DNA of 64,000 nt, taken from NCBI RefSeq assembly GCF_004959935.1, contig NZ_SMYN01000001.1:160280-224279 (forward strand), read 5' to 3'. This document shows positions 25,166 through 33,501 of the stretch, piece by piece. The translations under genes and the position numbers were made by a program. The notes below the pieces were generated by a model. That model was not told the DNA's origin, did no database searches, and was given only the letters and a program-made list of their open reading frames with translations. This DNA is from Falsirhodobacter xinxiangensis (GTDB lineage Bacteria > Pseudomonadota > Alphaproteobacteria > Rhodobacterales > Rhodobacteraceae). Each line of letters starts with the position of its first letter. The stretch's first letter is position 1.

Positions 25166-26316
25166 CCCGACGGCACGAGGCCGAGGCCGGGACGGTTCGG
25201 CACGATCATGCGGCCGTCCTTCACCTCCAGCCGGTGCTCGAACATGGTGTCGGACCAGTCGAAATGCTCGACCCACGGCTCGCGGCTATAGGCGGCGGTC
25301 AGGTGCAGGTGGATCTCCATGCAGTAATGCGGGGCGAGTTGCAGCTTCTTCTGGTCCGCCAGCGCGCAGATGCGCAGGAAGGGCGTGATCCCGCCCACGC
25401 GCGGGGCGTCCGGCTGGATGAAATCGACCGAATTGGCGGCGATCAGGCCCAGATGTTCATCCACCGAGGTCAGCATCTCGCCGGTCGCGATCGGCGTTGC
25501 GAGTTCCGCGGCCAGCATCGCGTGACCCTCGAAGTCATAGGCGTCCAGCGGCTCCTCGATCCAGGTCAGGTTGAACTGTTCCACGATGCGGCCGAAACGC
25601 AGGGCGGTCGTGCGGTCCCATTGCTGGTTCGCGTCGATGGCCAGCGGGACGTTGCCGCCGATATGCTCGCGCACCTGTTCGATCCGTTGCAGGTCGATCA
25701 TCGGATCGGGCTGGCCGACCTTCAGCTTGATCGCACCGATGCCGAATTCCAGCGATGCGGTGATCTTCTCCCGCACTTCCTCGATGCTGGAGGACAGGAA
25801 CCCGCTGGAGGTGTTGTAGCAGCGCACCGAATCGCGATGGGCGCCCAGCAGTTTCGCCAGCGGCAGGTTCGCGCGCCGCGCCTTCAGGTCCCACAGCGCC
25901 ACGTCGAACGCCGCGATGGCTTGGGTGGACAGGCCCGAACGCCCGACCGAAGCCCCTGCCCAGACCAGCTTTTCCCAGATGCGAGAGATGTCGCTCGGGT
26001 CCTCGCCCAGAAGCGCATCCGCAATGTCGCAGGCGTGGCGATACTGCGCCCGCCCGCCGGCCCGTTTGGAATAGGAATAGCCGATCCCTTCGAACCCCTG
26101 CTCGGTCTTGATCTCGGCGAACAGGAAGGTCACCTCGGTCATCGGCTTCTGCCGCCCCGCCAGCACCTTGGCGTCCGAGATGGGGGCTGCCAGCGGCATC
26201 ACCACGGATGACAGCTTGATCCCCACCACGCGGTCGGTCGTCGCCTCGCCCGGCGGCAGGCCGGCGTTCAGCGGGTTGATGGGCAGCAGGCGTTCGCCGG
26301 TCTGCAGGTCTTTCAT
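25117..26316 (-). CDS. Mandelate racemase/muconate lactonizing family dehydratase (talarate/galactarate-like)
   Basis: This 399-aa enolase-superfamily enzyme has the catalytic set K197-L-K199, metal ligands D228 (IDANQQW), E254 (WIEEPLDAY) and E280 (IATGEML), and a late H330 in LAPHYCMEIH. The N-terminal PLAAPISDAKVLAGRQKPMT and FSYSKRAGG-like segments closely resemble the L-talarate/galactarate dehydratase group as I recall it. It would dehydrate an aldaric acid in the cytoplasm. The ATG at 26316 follows GGAGGG. Its 3' end overlaps the broken GDPD frame by 49 bases on the other strand. Confidence 0.85.
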   Translation of the reverse strand: MKDLQTGERLLPINPLNAGLPPGEATTDRVVGIKLSSVVMPLAAPISDAKVLAGRQKPMTEVTFLFAEIKTEQGFEGIGYSYSKRAGGRAQYRHACDIADALLGEDPSDISRIWEKLVWAGASVGRSGLSTQAIAAFDVALWDLKARRANLPLAKLLGAHRDSVRCYNTSSGFLSSSIEEVREKITASLEFGIGAIKLKVGQPDPMIDLQRIEQVREHIGGNVPLAIDANQQWDRTTALRFGRIVEQFNLTWIEEPLDAYDFEGHAMLAAELATPIATGEMLTSVDEHLGLIAANSVDFIQPDAPRVGGITPFLRICALADQKKLQLAPHYCMEIHLHLTAAYSREPWVEHFDWSDTMFEHRLEVKDGRMIVPNRPGLGLVPSGQMRAWTSETATFGKF

Positions 26317-26361
26317 GGCATTCCCTCCGTTTGAAGCGATCATAATTGCCAGCGCAATGCC

Positions 26362-26383
26362 GATCCAATATCATCTTCGGATC
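26362..26383. promoter_or_regulatory. Candidate LysR operator dyad between divergent genes
   Basis: GATCC (26362-26366) and GGATC (26379-26383) form a 5-bp inverted repeat with a 12-base AT-rich spacer, 23 bases before the LysR start. Related GATC-containing words lie near 26338 and 26401. LysR regulators typically bind such spaced dyads in divergent promoters. The match is to that general pattern only. Confidence 0.3.
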
Positions 26384-26405
26384 ATTTCAATTCAAAGGTT
26401 GGATC

Positions 26406-27347
26406 ATGCTCGATCTGGTTCAGGTGCGCTCCTTCGTTGCCGTCGCGACCGAACTCCACTTCGGGCGGGCCGCGCGGCGGCTGAACATGTCGCAGCCGCC
26501 GCTGAGCCGGCAGATCCGGCTGCTGGAGGAATATCTGGGCACACAACTGTTCGAACGGTCCAGCCAGCGGGTCGCGCTGACGGCGGCGGGACGCGCTTTC
26601 CTGCCGCAAGCGCAGTCGCTTCTGACCCATGCGGGAACGGTGGAAAGCTCGGCAAGGCAGGATGGCGAGGCGGTGGAGGGCAGCGTCCGGCTGGGCTTTT
26701 TCGGCACGGCGGCGTTCCGGCTGCTGCCGCGCATCATTGCGGCCGCCGCCCGCCAATACCCCCGCATCGGGTTCCAACTGCGCGAGATGAACGCCGTAGG
26801 GCAGATGAACGCCTTTGCCTTCGGCGAACTGGACATCGGCATCGTGCGCCCCATCGACCATCCACCGGGGCTGGAGGTGCAGGTGCTGATGCGCGAACGG
26901 ATGCTTCTGGCCCTGCCGCGCGGGCATCGGCTGGCCCGCGGGCCGCTGCGGGTGGCCGACCTGACGGGGCAGCCCTTCATCGGCTATTCCACCGACGCGC
27001 CCTATCTGCACCAGTTCCAGACCTCGCTGTTCCAGGCGCTGGGCATCCGCCCGGACGAACAGCATCGGCTGGCCCATTCGCCCGCGATCCTGTCGCTGGT
27101 CGGCGCAGGGCTTGGGCTGGCGCTGGTCACCGAACAAGCCCGCCACGTCGCGACCGAAGGGGTGGAATTCCGCCCCCTGCCCTTGCCGCAGGACCGTCTT
27201 GCCCTGACGCATCTTGTGGCCCGGCCCGACATGCGCCCGCCCGTCGCCCGCATCCATGCGCTGATTGCCGAAGTCGCGCGCGAGGTCGAAGCCGAAACCT
27301 ATTCGAACAGCGATCCTTCGATGCTTTCGCCGGTCATGCGCCGGTAA
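26406..27347 (+). CDS. LysR-family transcriptional regulator
   Basis: This 313-aa regulator has the LysR winged HTH at residues 1-60 (SFVAVATELHFGRAARRLNM, SQPPLSRQIRLLEEYLG) and a substrate-binding-like effector domain (about 90-300). It is divergent from the talarate/galactarate-dehydratase-like gene with an 89-base gap, so it probably controls that gene and itself in response to an acid sugar (inference). Its 3' end overlaps the convergent AIM24 gene by 49 bases. Confidence 0.9.
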   Translation: MLDLVQVRSFVAVATELHFGRAARRLNMSQPPLSRQIRLLEEYLGTQLFERSSQRVALTAAGRAFLPQAQSLLTHAGTVESSARQDGEAVEGSVRLGFFGTAAFRLLPRIIAAAARQYPRIGFQLREMNAVGQMNAFAFGELDIGIVRPIDHPPGLEVQVLMRERMLLALPRGHRLARGPLRVADLTGQPFIGYSTDAPYLHQFQTSLFQALGIRPDEQHRLAHSPAILSLVGAGLGLALVTEQARHVATEGVEFRPLPLPQDRLALTHLVARPDMRPPVARIHALIAEVAREVEAETYSNSDPSMLSPVMRR

Positions 27348-27976
27348 AGGTGTTCGTTCCAATAGGGCGTCCAACAGACCAGCGCCTTGCCCTTACCGGT
27401 ATAGACGCGCAGCCGCTTCTGCCCCGAGATCAGGCTGCGCGGAAACCGTGCCGCGGGGCGGGACGAAAACCGCAGCCCCTCGGTCCGGCCCAGAACCAGC
27501 CGACCCTGCACGCGCAATTCGCCGTCCACGTCCACAACCTCCACCGGGCCGGGGGCGTTGATGGCGACGCGGCCCGGATTGCGCAGCGTCGTCTTCCAGG
27601 TGAAGAACCCGTCACCGGCCCAGAAACTGGCCCAGAACGGCTCGCGCCTCATGCCCAGCGCGACATTGCCTTCCGAGGCCCAATAGACACCCGGCTCCAG
27701 CACCCAAGCGTCGTCCGCCCCGACATCCATCAGGTGATAGCCCGACAGCGACGGCTGCAGCATGATCGACCCGCTGCCGGAGTAATAGGGCCGGATGCGC
27801 GCCTCGTCGGTGAAGATCGACCGGAAGATGTCACGCACCCCCGGCAGGCGCGGCGTCAGTTGGATGTCGCCGCGCAGGGTGGACATGGCGCCGCGGCGGG
27901 CGCGGACGGTCTCGCCCGCAATCTCGATGCGGACCTGCCGCATCCCTTCGACTTCGCGGATGGAAAAATCGGCCAT
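27299..27976 (-). CDS. AIM24 family (DUF124) protein
   Basis: This protein of about 225 aa has the AIM24/TIGR00266-type all-beta fold: early RRGAMSTLRG, then GSGSIMLQPSLSGYH, GVYWASEGNVAL, FFTWKTTLRNPG and a closing VCWTPYW. The family has no signal peptide and no established reaction; the yeast relative affects mitochondrial inner-membrane organisation. The ATG at 27976 shares its A with the TGA of the DUF4239 gene (TGATG), so the two are coupled. Confidence 0.82.
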   Translation of the reverse strand: MADFSIREVEGMRQVRIEIAGETVRARRGAMSTLRGDIQLTPRLPGVRDIFRSIFTDEARIRPYYSGSGSIMLQPSLSGYHLMDVGADDAWVLEPGVYWASEGNVALGMRREPFWASFWAGDGFFTWKTTLRNPGRVAINAPGPVEVVDVDGELRVQGRLVLGRTEGLRFSSRPAARFPRSLISGQKRLRVYTGKGKALVCWTPYWNEHLYRRMTGESIEGSLFE

Positions 27977-28770
27977 CAGGGTTCGTCCCAGATCATCACG
28001 CGGTCCCACAATCGGCGCAGCGGGTCGGGCTGGATCGCCGCCTCGCCGCGCAGGGGATCGTCCAGCGCCACGATGACGAACAGGATCACGCCCAGAAAGA
28101 ACGCCGTGATGGTGCCCAGAACGAACTGCCGCACGGGCCGCATCCGCAAAAGCACGATCAGGATGATGTTGATCGCCGCCCCCACCAGCACGGCATACCA
28201 CAGCACGTTCGGGATCTCGGTATACACCCCGTTCAGGCGAAGCTGGCGCGCGCGGGTGAATTCCTGAAACGCAGACAGCATCTGCGCGTGCAGGATCTCC
28301 TGCCCCGGGGTCTGCGGCTCGAACGCCGACAGCTTCTGGCGCATCGCGTTCACCCGGTTCGCGCCGCCGTCCAGATAGGCGCCACGCGCATGGGCGGGCC
28401 AATCCTTGTACAGCGTGAACAGGACGTAATCGCGGATCATCGCCTTGGTGTCGGACCGCGTGGGTTCGGGATAGGCGTTCACGTCGGAATAGACGGCTGC
28501 CAGCACCGTCGCCTCCTGCAGCACCGCCTCGGCAATCCGTTCGTTGTTCTGATATGCGGAAACGGTCAGAAGACCCAGAAGCAACCCATAGAAAAGGTTG
28601 AACCCTGCGGTTCCATAATTGATCGCCTCGTTCAAATCCGGACCGGCGCCGATCAGAAGCCGCATGATCGGCTTGACCACCAGCATCCCGAATATGATCG
28701 ACCCCACCGCCGCAATTGCGAACCATGTGGCCAGATCGCGCAATGGAATGTCGTAGACGAAATCCGGCAT
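27976..28770 (-). CDS. DUF4239-like membrane protein
   Basis: This 264-aa protein has four predicted transmembrane helices in a bestrophin-like arrangement: two near the N-terminus (about 12-33 and 50-70) and two near 190-235. A soluble helical region lies between them, with EATVLAAVYSDVNAYPEP typical of DUF4239. The function of the family is unknown. The ATG at 28770 gives MPDFVYDIPLR. It is the first gene of a two-gene operon with AIM24 and is divergent from the TAXI binding protein. Confidence 0.75.
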   Translation of the reverse strand: MPDFVYDIPLRDLATWFAIAAVGSIIFGMLVVKPIMRLLIGAGPDLNEAINYGTAGFNLFYGLLLGLLTVSAYQNNERIAEAVLQEATVLAAVYSDVNAYPEPTRSDTKAMIRDYVLFTLYKDWPAHARGAYLDGGANRVNAMRQKLSAFEPQTPGQEILHAQMLSAFQEFTRARQLRLNGVYTEIPNVLWYAVLVGAAINIILIVLLRMRPVRQFVLGTITAFFLGVILFVIVALDDPLRGEAAIQPDPLRRLWDRVMIWDEP

Positions 28771-28896
28771 ATTGCCCCGAACCCGAATTGCCCCGGCATA
28801 TTGGCGCGGCAAATTCGTTTGTGCGAGAGGAATTTACAGGCTTGCCGCATTATTCGCGCCATGCCCTAATATGCGCAATGGTTTCGGGGGTTGCGG

Positions 28897-29841
28897 ATGT
28901 TTCGTCTTGTCCTTGGGCTGGTCTTCGGACTGTGCGCTTCGGCGGGGGCGCAGGACCTGCGACTTTACACGATGGGGTCGGGCGATGTCAGTGGCAGCTA
29001 CTATGCCGCCGCCGCGGCGATCTGCGACGCAACGAACCGCGCCGAACGGGGCAACCTGCGATGCAGCCCCGAAGCGACGCCGGGGTCGATCTACAACCTC
29101 GAATCGCTGCGGGGTGGACAGATCGATTTTGCGCTGCTGCAATCGGATGTGCAGCGGATGGCGCTGTCCTCCGAAGGGCCGTTCGAGGGCCAGCCCCCTT
29201 TCGAAGACCTGCGTGCGGTCATGTCGCTTTATCCCGAAACGCTGACGATCCTTGCACGGGCGGATGCGCATATCCTCAGCCTCGGCGGACTTCTGGGCAA
29301 ACGGATCGATATCGGCCTGCCCGCGTCGGGGCGGCGCGCGACCATCATGCGCCTGTTGGAAGCGGTGGGCTATGACCGGTCGCAATTCGCCGCCCTGCTG
29401 GAGCTTCCGGCCGGGGCGGGACTGGACGAGCTTTGCGCCGGCCGCATCGACGCGACGGTGCTGATCGTGGGCCACCCGAATGCCGGGGTCGCCCGCGCGA
29501 TCCGCGACTGCGACGCGCGGCTCGTGCCCGTCTCCGGCCCGCAGGTGCGCGCCTTCCTTCAGGCCAATCCCGACTACGTCCACGCATCCATCCCGCGCAT
29601 CCCCTATGGCCACAAGGGGCGCACGCAGACTTTCGCCGTGGTGGCGACGTTGGTGACGCGGGCCGAAACGCCGGACGATATCGTGAACGCGATCGTGCGG
29701 CACGTTTTGGAGAACATGACTCTGGTCGGGCTTTCGGCATCGGTGCTGGAAAATCTTTCGCCGCGCGGAATGCGCGATACCGGCCTTGCCGCGCCGCTTC
29801 ACCCCGGCGCAGTGGCCGCATTCGATTCCGCGATTAAATAA
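28897..29841 (+). CDS. TAXI-type TRAP transporter solute-binding protein
   Basis: This 314-aa exported protein has a signal peptide (about 1-18, ending SAGA before QDLRLYTMG). The mature part shows TMGSGDVSGSYYAAAAAICD, LRCSPEATPGSIYNLESL and GQIDFALLQSDVQ, as in TAXI binding proteins that receive glutamate-like or other acids. No fused TRAP permease gene lies nearby, so it is an orphan binding protein; it may serve a distant permease or act as a sensor input. The ATG at 28897 follows GGGGG; a TTG two codons upstream is also possible. Confidence 0.85.
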   Translation: MFRLVLGLVFGLCASAGAQDLRLYTMGSGDVSGSYYAAAAAICDATNRAERGNLRCSPEATPGSIYNLESLRGGQIDFALLQSDVQRMALSSEGPFEGQPPFEDLRAVMSLYPETLTILARADAHILSLGGLLGKRIDIGLPASGRRATIMRLLEAVGYDRSQFAALLELPAGAGLDELCAGRIDATVLIVGHPNAGVARAIRDCDARLVPVSGPQVRAFLQANPDYVHASIPRIPYGHKGRTQTFAVVATLVTRAETPDDIVNAIVRHVLENMTLVGLSASVLENLSPRGMRDTGLAAPLHPGAVAAFDSAIK

Positions 29842-29893
29842 AACCTTCGCGTATCGCGGCCAAATTTAACGCCGAGTCAAATGGAGGACGATC

Positions 29894-30310
29894 ATGGGAC
29901 TTTTCAACTTCTGGAAGAAATCCGGCAAGGAATTGCCCGCCGAAGCCGATGCCGCCCCGACCGCCGACGTCCTGAAACAGGAAGTCGCAAATCTTGGCCT
30001 CGATACCAGCGGTCTGGATATCAAGGTCGAAGGCGACAAAGTGAAACTCGCCGGTAAATCCGCGTCGCCGGAATTGCGCGAAAAGGTGATCCTTGCGGTC
30101 GGCAACGTCGCGGGCGTCGCCTCGGTCGAAGATGACCACGACGACGACGTGATCTTCCATACGGTGGAAAAGGGCGACACCCTTTCGGCCATCGCCAAGA
30201 AGACGCTTGGCGATGCGAACCGCTACCCCGAGATCTTCGAGGCGAACAAGCCGATGCTGTCGCACCCCGACAAGATCTATCCCGGCCAAGTCCTTCGTAT
30301 CCCACGATAA
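29894..30310 (+). CDS. BON-LysM domain protein (YgaU/Kbp-like)
   Basis: This 138-aa protein has a short N-terminus, a BON domain (about 25-88: LDIKVEGDKVKLAGKSASPE) and a C-terminal LysM domain (about 90-138: HTVEKGDTLSAIAKKTLGD ending PGQVLRIPR). The same order and size occur in E. coli YgaU/Kbp, a cytoplasmic potassium-binding protein. There is no signal peptide, in keeping with a cytoplasmic role despite the LysM domain. It follows the TAXI gene by 52 bases with a GGAGG ribosome site. Confidence 0.88.
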   Translation: MGLFNFWKKSGKELPAEADAAPTADVLKQEVANLGLDTSGLDIKVEGDKVKLAGKSASPELREKVILAVGNVAGVASVEDDHDDDVIFHTVEKGDTLSAIAKKTLGDANRYPEIFEANKPMLSHPDKIYPGQVLRIPR

Positions 30311-30380
30311 GCCGGGATTAACGAGTTGTTAGTCATGCTGGCATAGATCGCGAGAACACGACTCTCGGGAACTCTGCCAC

Positions 30381-31496
30381 ATGACCAGCATCGCGAGCCT
30401 TGCGCCACGGCCAGCCTCTCTTGCCGCCTGCACGATCTCGCGCGATCTGGGCCGCTTCGACCAACTGGTCGCGGAAATGGAGGCTGAACTGGGCGATCAA
30501 TGGGCCGACCTGTCGCTGGCAACGGCGGCGGGTTTCCTTGCATCCTCGACCGGGCTGCGCTTCGTCGTCTTCGCGCTGGATGCCGCGGACGAAGGCAACC
30601 CTGCCATTGCCGCGGCGATGGAGGCCGCGCGTCAGGCCGGGCTGCGGATCATGCTGGTCTGCGACGGCATCGGTCCGGCCCCGTTGCAACAGATCCTGCG
30701 GCTGCGGCCGGATGACGTTCTGGCCTATCCCCTGCCGCATGGTGCGCTGCGCGAGGCCGCCCTGCGCGGCGGCGCCACCGAAGCGACCGGGCTTGGCCCG
30801 GCGGACGATCTTGCCCCTGCCGCCCGCCGCCCCCAGCGGGACGGGGTCGCCATTCCTGTCATCGGCGTCGCGGGCGGTGTCGGGGCGACCACGTTGGCCA
30901 TCGGCCTTGCATACGAGTTGGGCCTGCGTCACCGGGTCTGCCTGATCGACCTCGACCCGCGCTCGGGATCGGTGGCCGCCTATCTGAACCTGAACAGCAC
31001 CGTCCCTGCCGCCTTTCCGCAAGGCCTTCAGAACTGGCGCAACCGCTTCCACGTCCTGATCGCCACCGGAGGCAACCTGCCCCGCCTGATCGCCAGCGCG
31101 CGGGCGGAATTCGACGTGCTGCTGCTGGACCTGCCCACCGGCGATACCGATCTGGCCACAGCCGTGATGGCCGAGGCCGATCTGGCGCTGACGGTGATGG
31201 AGCCTGACGCCCGCTCGATCCGCAGCGCGATGCGGCTGTCGCGCGATCTGGACCCGGATGCGCGGGCGAAGTTGCGCCATGTGGTCAACCGTGCGCCGGG
31301 GGTCATCGACATTTCGGGCCGCGCGCGGATGCGCCGGTTCTCGGGCGCGCTGACGATCGCGGCCAACCTGCCGGATGGCGGGCGTGCCGTCGCCGCTGCG
31401 GCCGAACGCGCGGTTCCGCTGGCCGAGGCTGCACCCCGCAACGGCTTTCACCGCAGCCTGCAAAGCCTTGCCGCGAGCCTTCCGCTCAGAAGATGA
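30381..31496 (+). CDS. Orphan CpaE/TadZ-like ParA-superfamily protein
   Basis: This 371-aa protein has a degenerate receiver-like N-terminal domain (about 40-135) and a ParA/MinD-like domain (about 155-360). The nucleotide loop reads GVAGGVGATTLA: the leading signature Lys of deviant Walker A boxes is Ala164 and the P-loop Lys is Ala169. Walker A' remains as CLIDLDPRSGS (D190, D192). CpaE/TadZ proteins place Tad pilus assembly at a pole and often have altered loops. No other tad/cpa genes are near, so its partner lies elsewhere or it has another positioning role. Confidence 0.82.
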   Translation: MTSIASLAPRPASLAACTISRDLGRFDQLVAEMEAELGDQWADLSLATAAGFLASSTGLRFVVFALDAADEGNPAIAAAMEAARQAGLRIMLVCDGIGPAPLQQILRLRPDDVLAYPLPHGALREAALRGGATEATGLGPADDLAPAARRPQRDGVAIPVIGVAGGVGATTLAIGLAYELGLRHRVCLIDLDPRSGSVAAYLNLNSTVPAAFPQGLQNWRNRFHVLIATGGNLPRLIASARAEFDVLLLDLPTGDTDLATAVMAEADLALTVMEPDARSIRSAMRLSRDLDPDARAKLRHVVNRAPGVIDISGRARMRRFSGALTIAANLPDGGRAVAAAAERAVPLAEAAPRNGFHRSLQSLAASLPLRR

Positions 31497-32022
31497 GGAT
31501 GCCTTTTTCGGTGACCAGCGCATCCAGAGGCTGGTCGGTCGCCTCGATCGGGACAGCAGCCTGCTCTTGCGCGGCAAAGGCGAAACCGACGGCAAGCACG
31601 GGCGCGTGGCGGCGCAGCCCTTCCAGCGTGCGGTCATAGAAGCCGCCGCCATAGCCCAGCCGATACCCTCGTGCATCGAACGCGACCAGCGGCACGATCA
31701 CGACCTCGGGGACCAGCCAGTCGCCGTCTGCCGGGACCAGCGCGCCGAAGGTCCCCTGCACCATCTTCGCCTGCGGTGTCCAGCGGCGGAACAGAAGCGG
31801 CTGGCCGGGCGCCTCGATCACCGGAACGCAGACCGGGCCGTCATGCGCGGCCATCGCGGACAGAGGGTCGATCTCGGTCCGCATCGGCATGTATCCGGCA
31901 AGGGTCTTGCCCCGGTGCGGGGCCAGCCACGCGGTCAGATGATCCGCCGCCGCGCCCTGCCCTGCGGCATGTGCCGCCTTGCGCGCGGCAAATGCCCGCG
32001 CCCGTGCCTCCGCCTTCGTCAC
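31486..32022 (-). CDS. 5-formyltetrahydrofolate cyclo-ligase
   Basis: This 178-aa enzyme uses ATP to convert 5-formyl-THF to 5,10-methenyl-THF. The family motifs include AGYMPMRTEIDPL, VPLVAFDARGYRLGYGGGFYDR (split as VPLVAFD and GYRLGYGGGFYDR) and a late AVGFAFAAQEQ. The start is a GTG at 32022 whose last bases overlap the TGA of mgtE (GTGA). The upstream in-frame reading is inside mgtE. It converges with the CpaE-like gene, overlapping it by 11 bases. Confidence 0.9.
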   Translation of the reverse strand: MTKAEARARAFAARKAAHAAGQGAAADHLTAWLAPHRGKTLAGYMPMRTEIDPLSAMAAHDGPVCVPVIEAPGQPLLFRRWTPQAKMVQGTFGALVPADGDWLVPEVVIVPLVAFDARGYRLGYGGGFYDRTLEGLRRHAPVLAVGFAFAAQEQAAVPIEATDQPLDALVTEKGILIF

Positions 32023-33377
32023 AGCAGCATCACCGTCGCCAGCCCCAGAAACGCGAAGAACCCGATCACATCCGTCAGCGTCATCACGAACGTCCCCGAG
32101 GCCAGCGCCGGGTCCAGTTTCAGCTTGTTCAGCCCCAACGGCACCAGAACCCCGGCCAAGGATGCGACGATCAGGTTGATGATCATTGCCAGCGCGATCA
32201 CCACCCCCAGCATCGGCCCGCCATAGAAGGCGACCCCGATCCCGCCCATGATGACCGCAAAGGCCAGCCCGTTCACCAATCCCACCAGCACCTCGCGTTT
32301 CACGACGCGCGGCGCGTTGGAACTGGTCAGGTCCCGCGTCGCCAGCGCCCGCACGGCCACGGTCAGCGATTGCGTCCCGGCATTGCCGCCCATCGACGCG
32401 ATGATCGGCATCAGCGCCGCCAAGGCCACGATGACCGAGATCGTCCCGTCGAATTGCGAGATGACCCAAGCCGACAGGTTCGCCGTCAGAAGGTTCACCG
32501 CCAGCCACGGGAAGCGTTGCTTCAGCGTCTCGACCACGCCGTCCGAGATCGAGCTTTCGTCGCCCACACCGGCAAGGCGCAGGATGTCCTCCTCGTGCTC
32601 CTCATCCAGCACGTTCATGGCATCGTCGATGGTGATGACGCCGACCAGCCGCCCGTCATCATCCACCACGGGGCAGGAAATCAGGTGATACTGGTTGAAG
32701 ATATAGGCGACATCCGCCTCGGGATCGGTCGGCTTCACGGTGCGGAAGCTGTCCTCGGCCAGTTCCTTCATCGATGCCTCGCGTTGGGCCGAAAGCATCC
32801 GGCCCAGCGTGACGTAACCCTGCGGCTTCATACGCGGATCAACAAGGATCACGTGATAGAACTGGTCCGGCAGATAGTCGACCCGGCGCAGGTAGTCGAT
32901 GGATTCCCCCACCGTCCAGTGTTCGGGCGCGACCACCACCTCGCGCTGCATCAGGCGGCCCGCCGAATATTCGGGATAGGTCATCGCCTGTTCGACCGCC
33001 GCCCGGTCCGCCCGGTCCAGCGCGTTCAGGATGATCGCCTGCTGCGGCTCCTCCAGATCTTCGAGGATGTCCACCACGTCATCGGTGTCCAGCTCGCGCA
33101 CGGCTTCGGCCAGAACCTCGGAGGGCAGGTTCTCGATCACCTCCTCGCGGATGGAGTCGTCGATCTCGGACAGGATTTCGCCGTCGATCTCGCCCGACCA
33201 CAGTTGCAGCAGCTCGCGCCGTTCGTTGGGGGCGATCTGTTCCAGAAGGTCGGCGATGTCGGCAGCGTGCAGCGGATCGAGAAGTTCCGTGAGGCGGTCG
33301 GTATCCTTGGCCTCCACGGCGTCCAGAATCGCGCTGGTCGGGGTCTCGTCGCGCGCTTCCGTCTCGATTTCAGCCAT
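32019..33377 (-). CDS. mgtE: Magnesium transporter MgtE
   Basis: This 452-aa Mg2+ channel has an N-terminal MgtE superhelical domain (about 20-130: LHAADIADLLEQI), two CBS domains (about 130-255: SAGRLMQREVV and HLISCPVVDDDGRLVGVI), a plug helix, and five C-terminal transmembrane helices with SMGGNAGTQSLTVAVRALA, the conserved pore segment. The ATG at 33377 follows AGGAGG; eight extra residues from an upstream start are unnecessary. It is coupled to the cyclo-ligase gene. Confidence 0.93.
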   Translation of the reverse strand: MAEIETEARDETPTSAILDAVEAKDTDRLTELLDPLHAADIADLLEQIAPNERRELLQLWSGEIDGEILSEIDDSIREEVIENLPSEVLAEAVRELDTDDVVDILEDLEEPQQAIILNALDRADRAAVEQAMTYPEYSAGRLMQREVVVAPEHWTVGESIDYLRRVDYLPDQFYHVILVDPRMKPQGYVTLGRMLSAQREASMKELAEDSFRTVKPTDPEADVAYIFNQYHLISCPVVDDDGRLVGVITIDDAMNVLDEEHEEDILRLAGVGDESSISDGVVETLKQRFPWLAVNLLTANLSAWVISQFDGTISVIVALAALMPIIASMGGNAGTQSLTVAVRALATRDLTSSNAPRVVKREVLVGLVNGLAFAVIMGGIGVAFYGGPMLGVVIALAMIINLIVASLAGVLVPLGLNKLKLDPALASGTFVMTLTDVIGFFAFLGLATVMLL

Positions 33378-33501
33378 GCTGCCTCCTTGGGTCATTGCCA
33401 CGATCTTACCGCAAGGTGTTTCACCGAAACAGGGGCAGCCGGGGATTTCGTCCGAACCGATGGGGGTTTAGTGTAACGGGGTGATAAAGCAAGGACGGGC
33501 G

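Noticed and set aside
28716-29375. Plus-strand frame over the start of the TAXI gene
   Set aside because: It covers the signal peptide and the motifs of the TAXI protein in another frame and has no independent evidence.
30381-31496. A plasmid-partition ParA reading of the ATPase
   Set aside because: No ParB gene or centromere-like repeats are near, and the receiver-like N-terminal domain fits CpaE/TadZ better.
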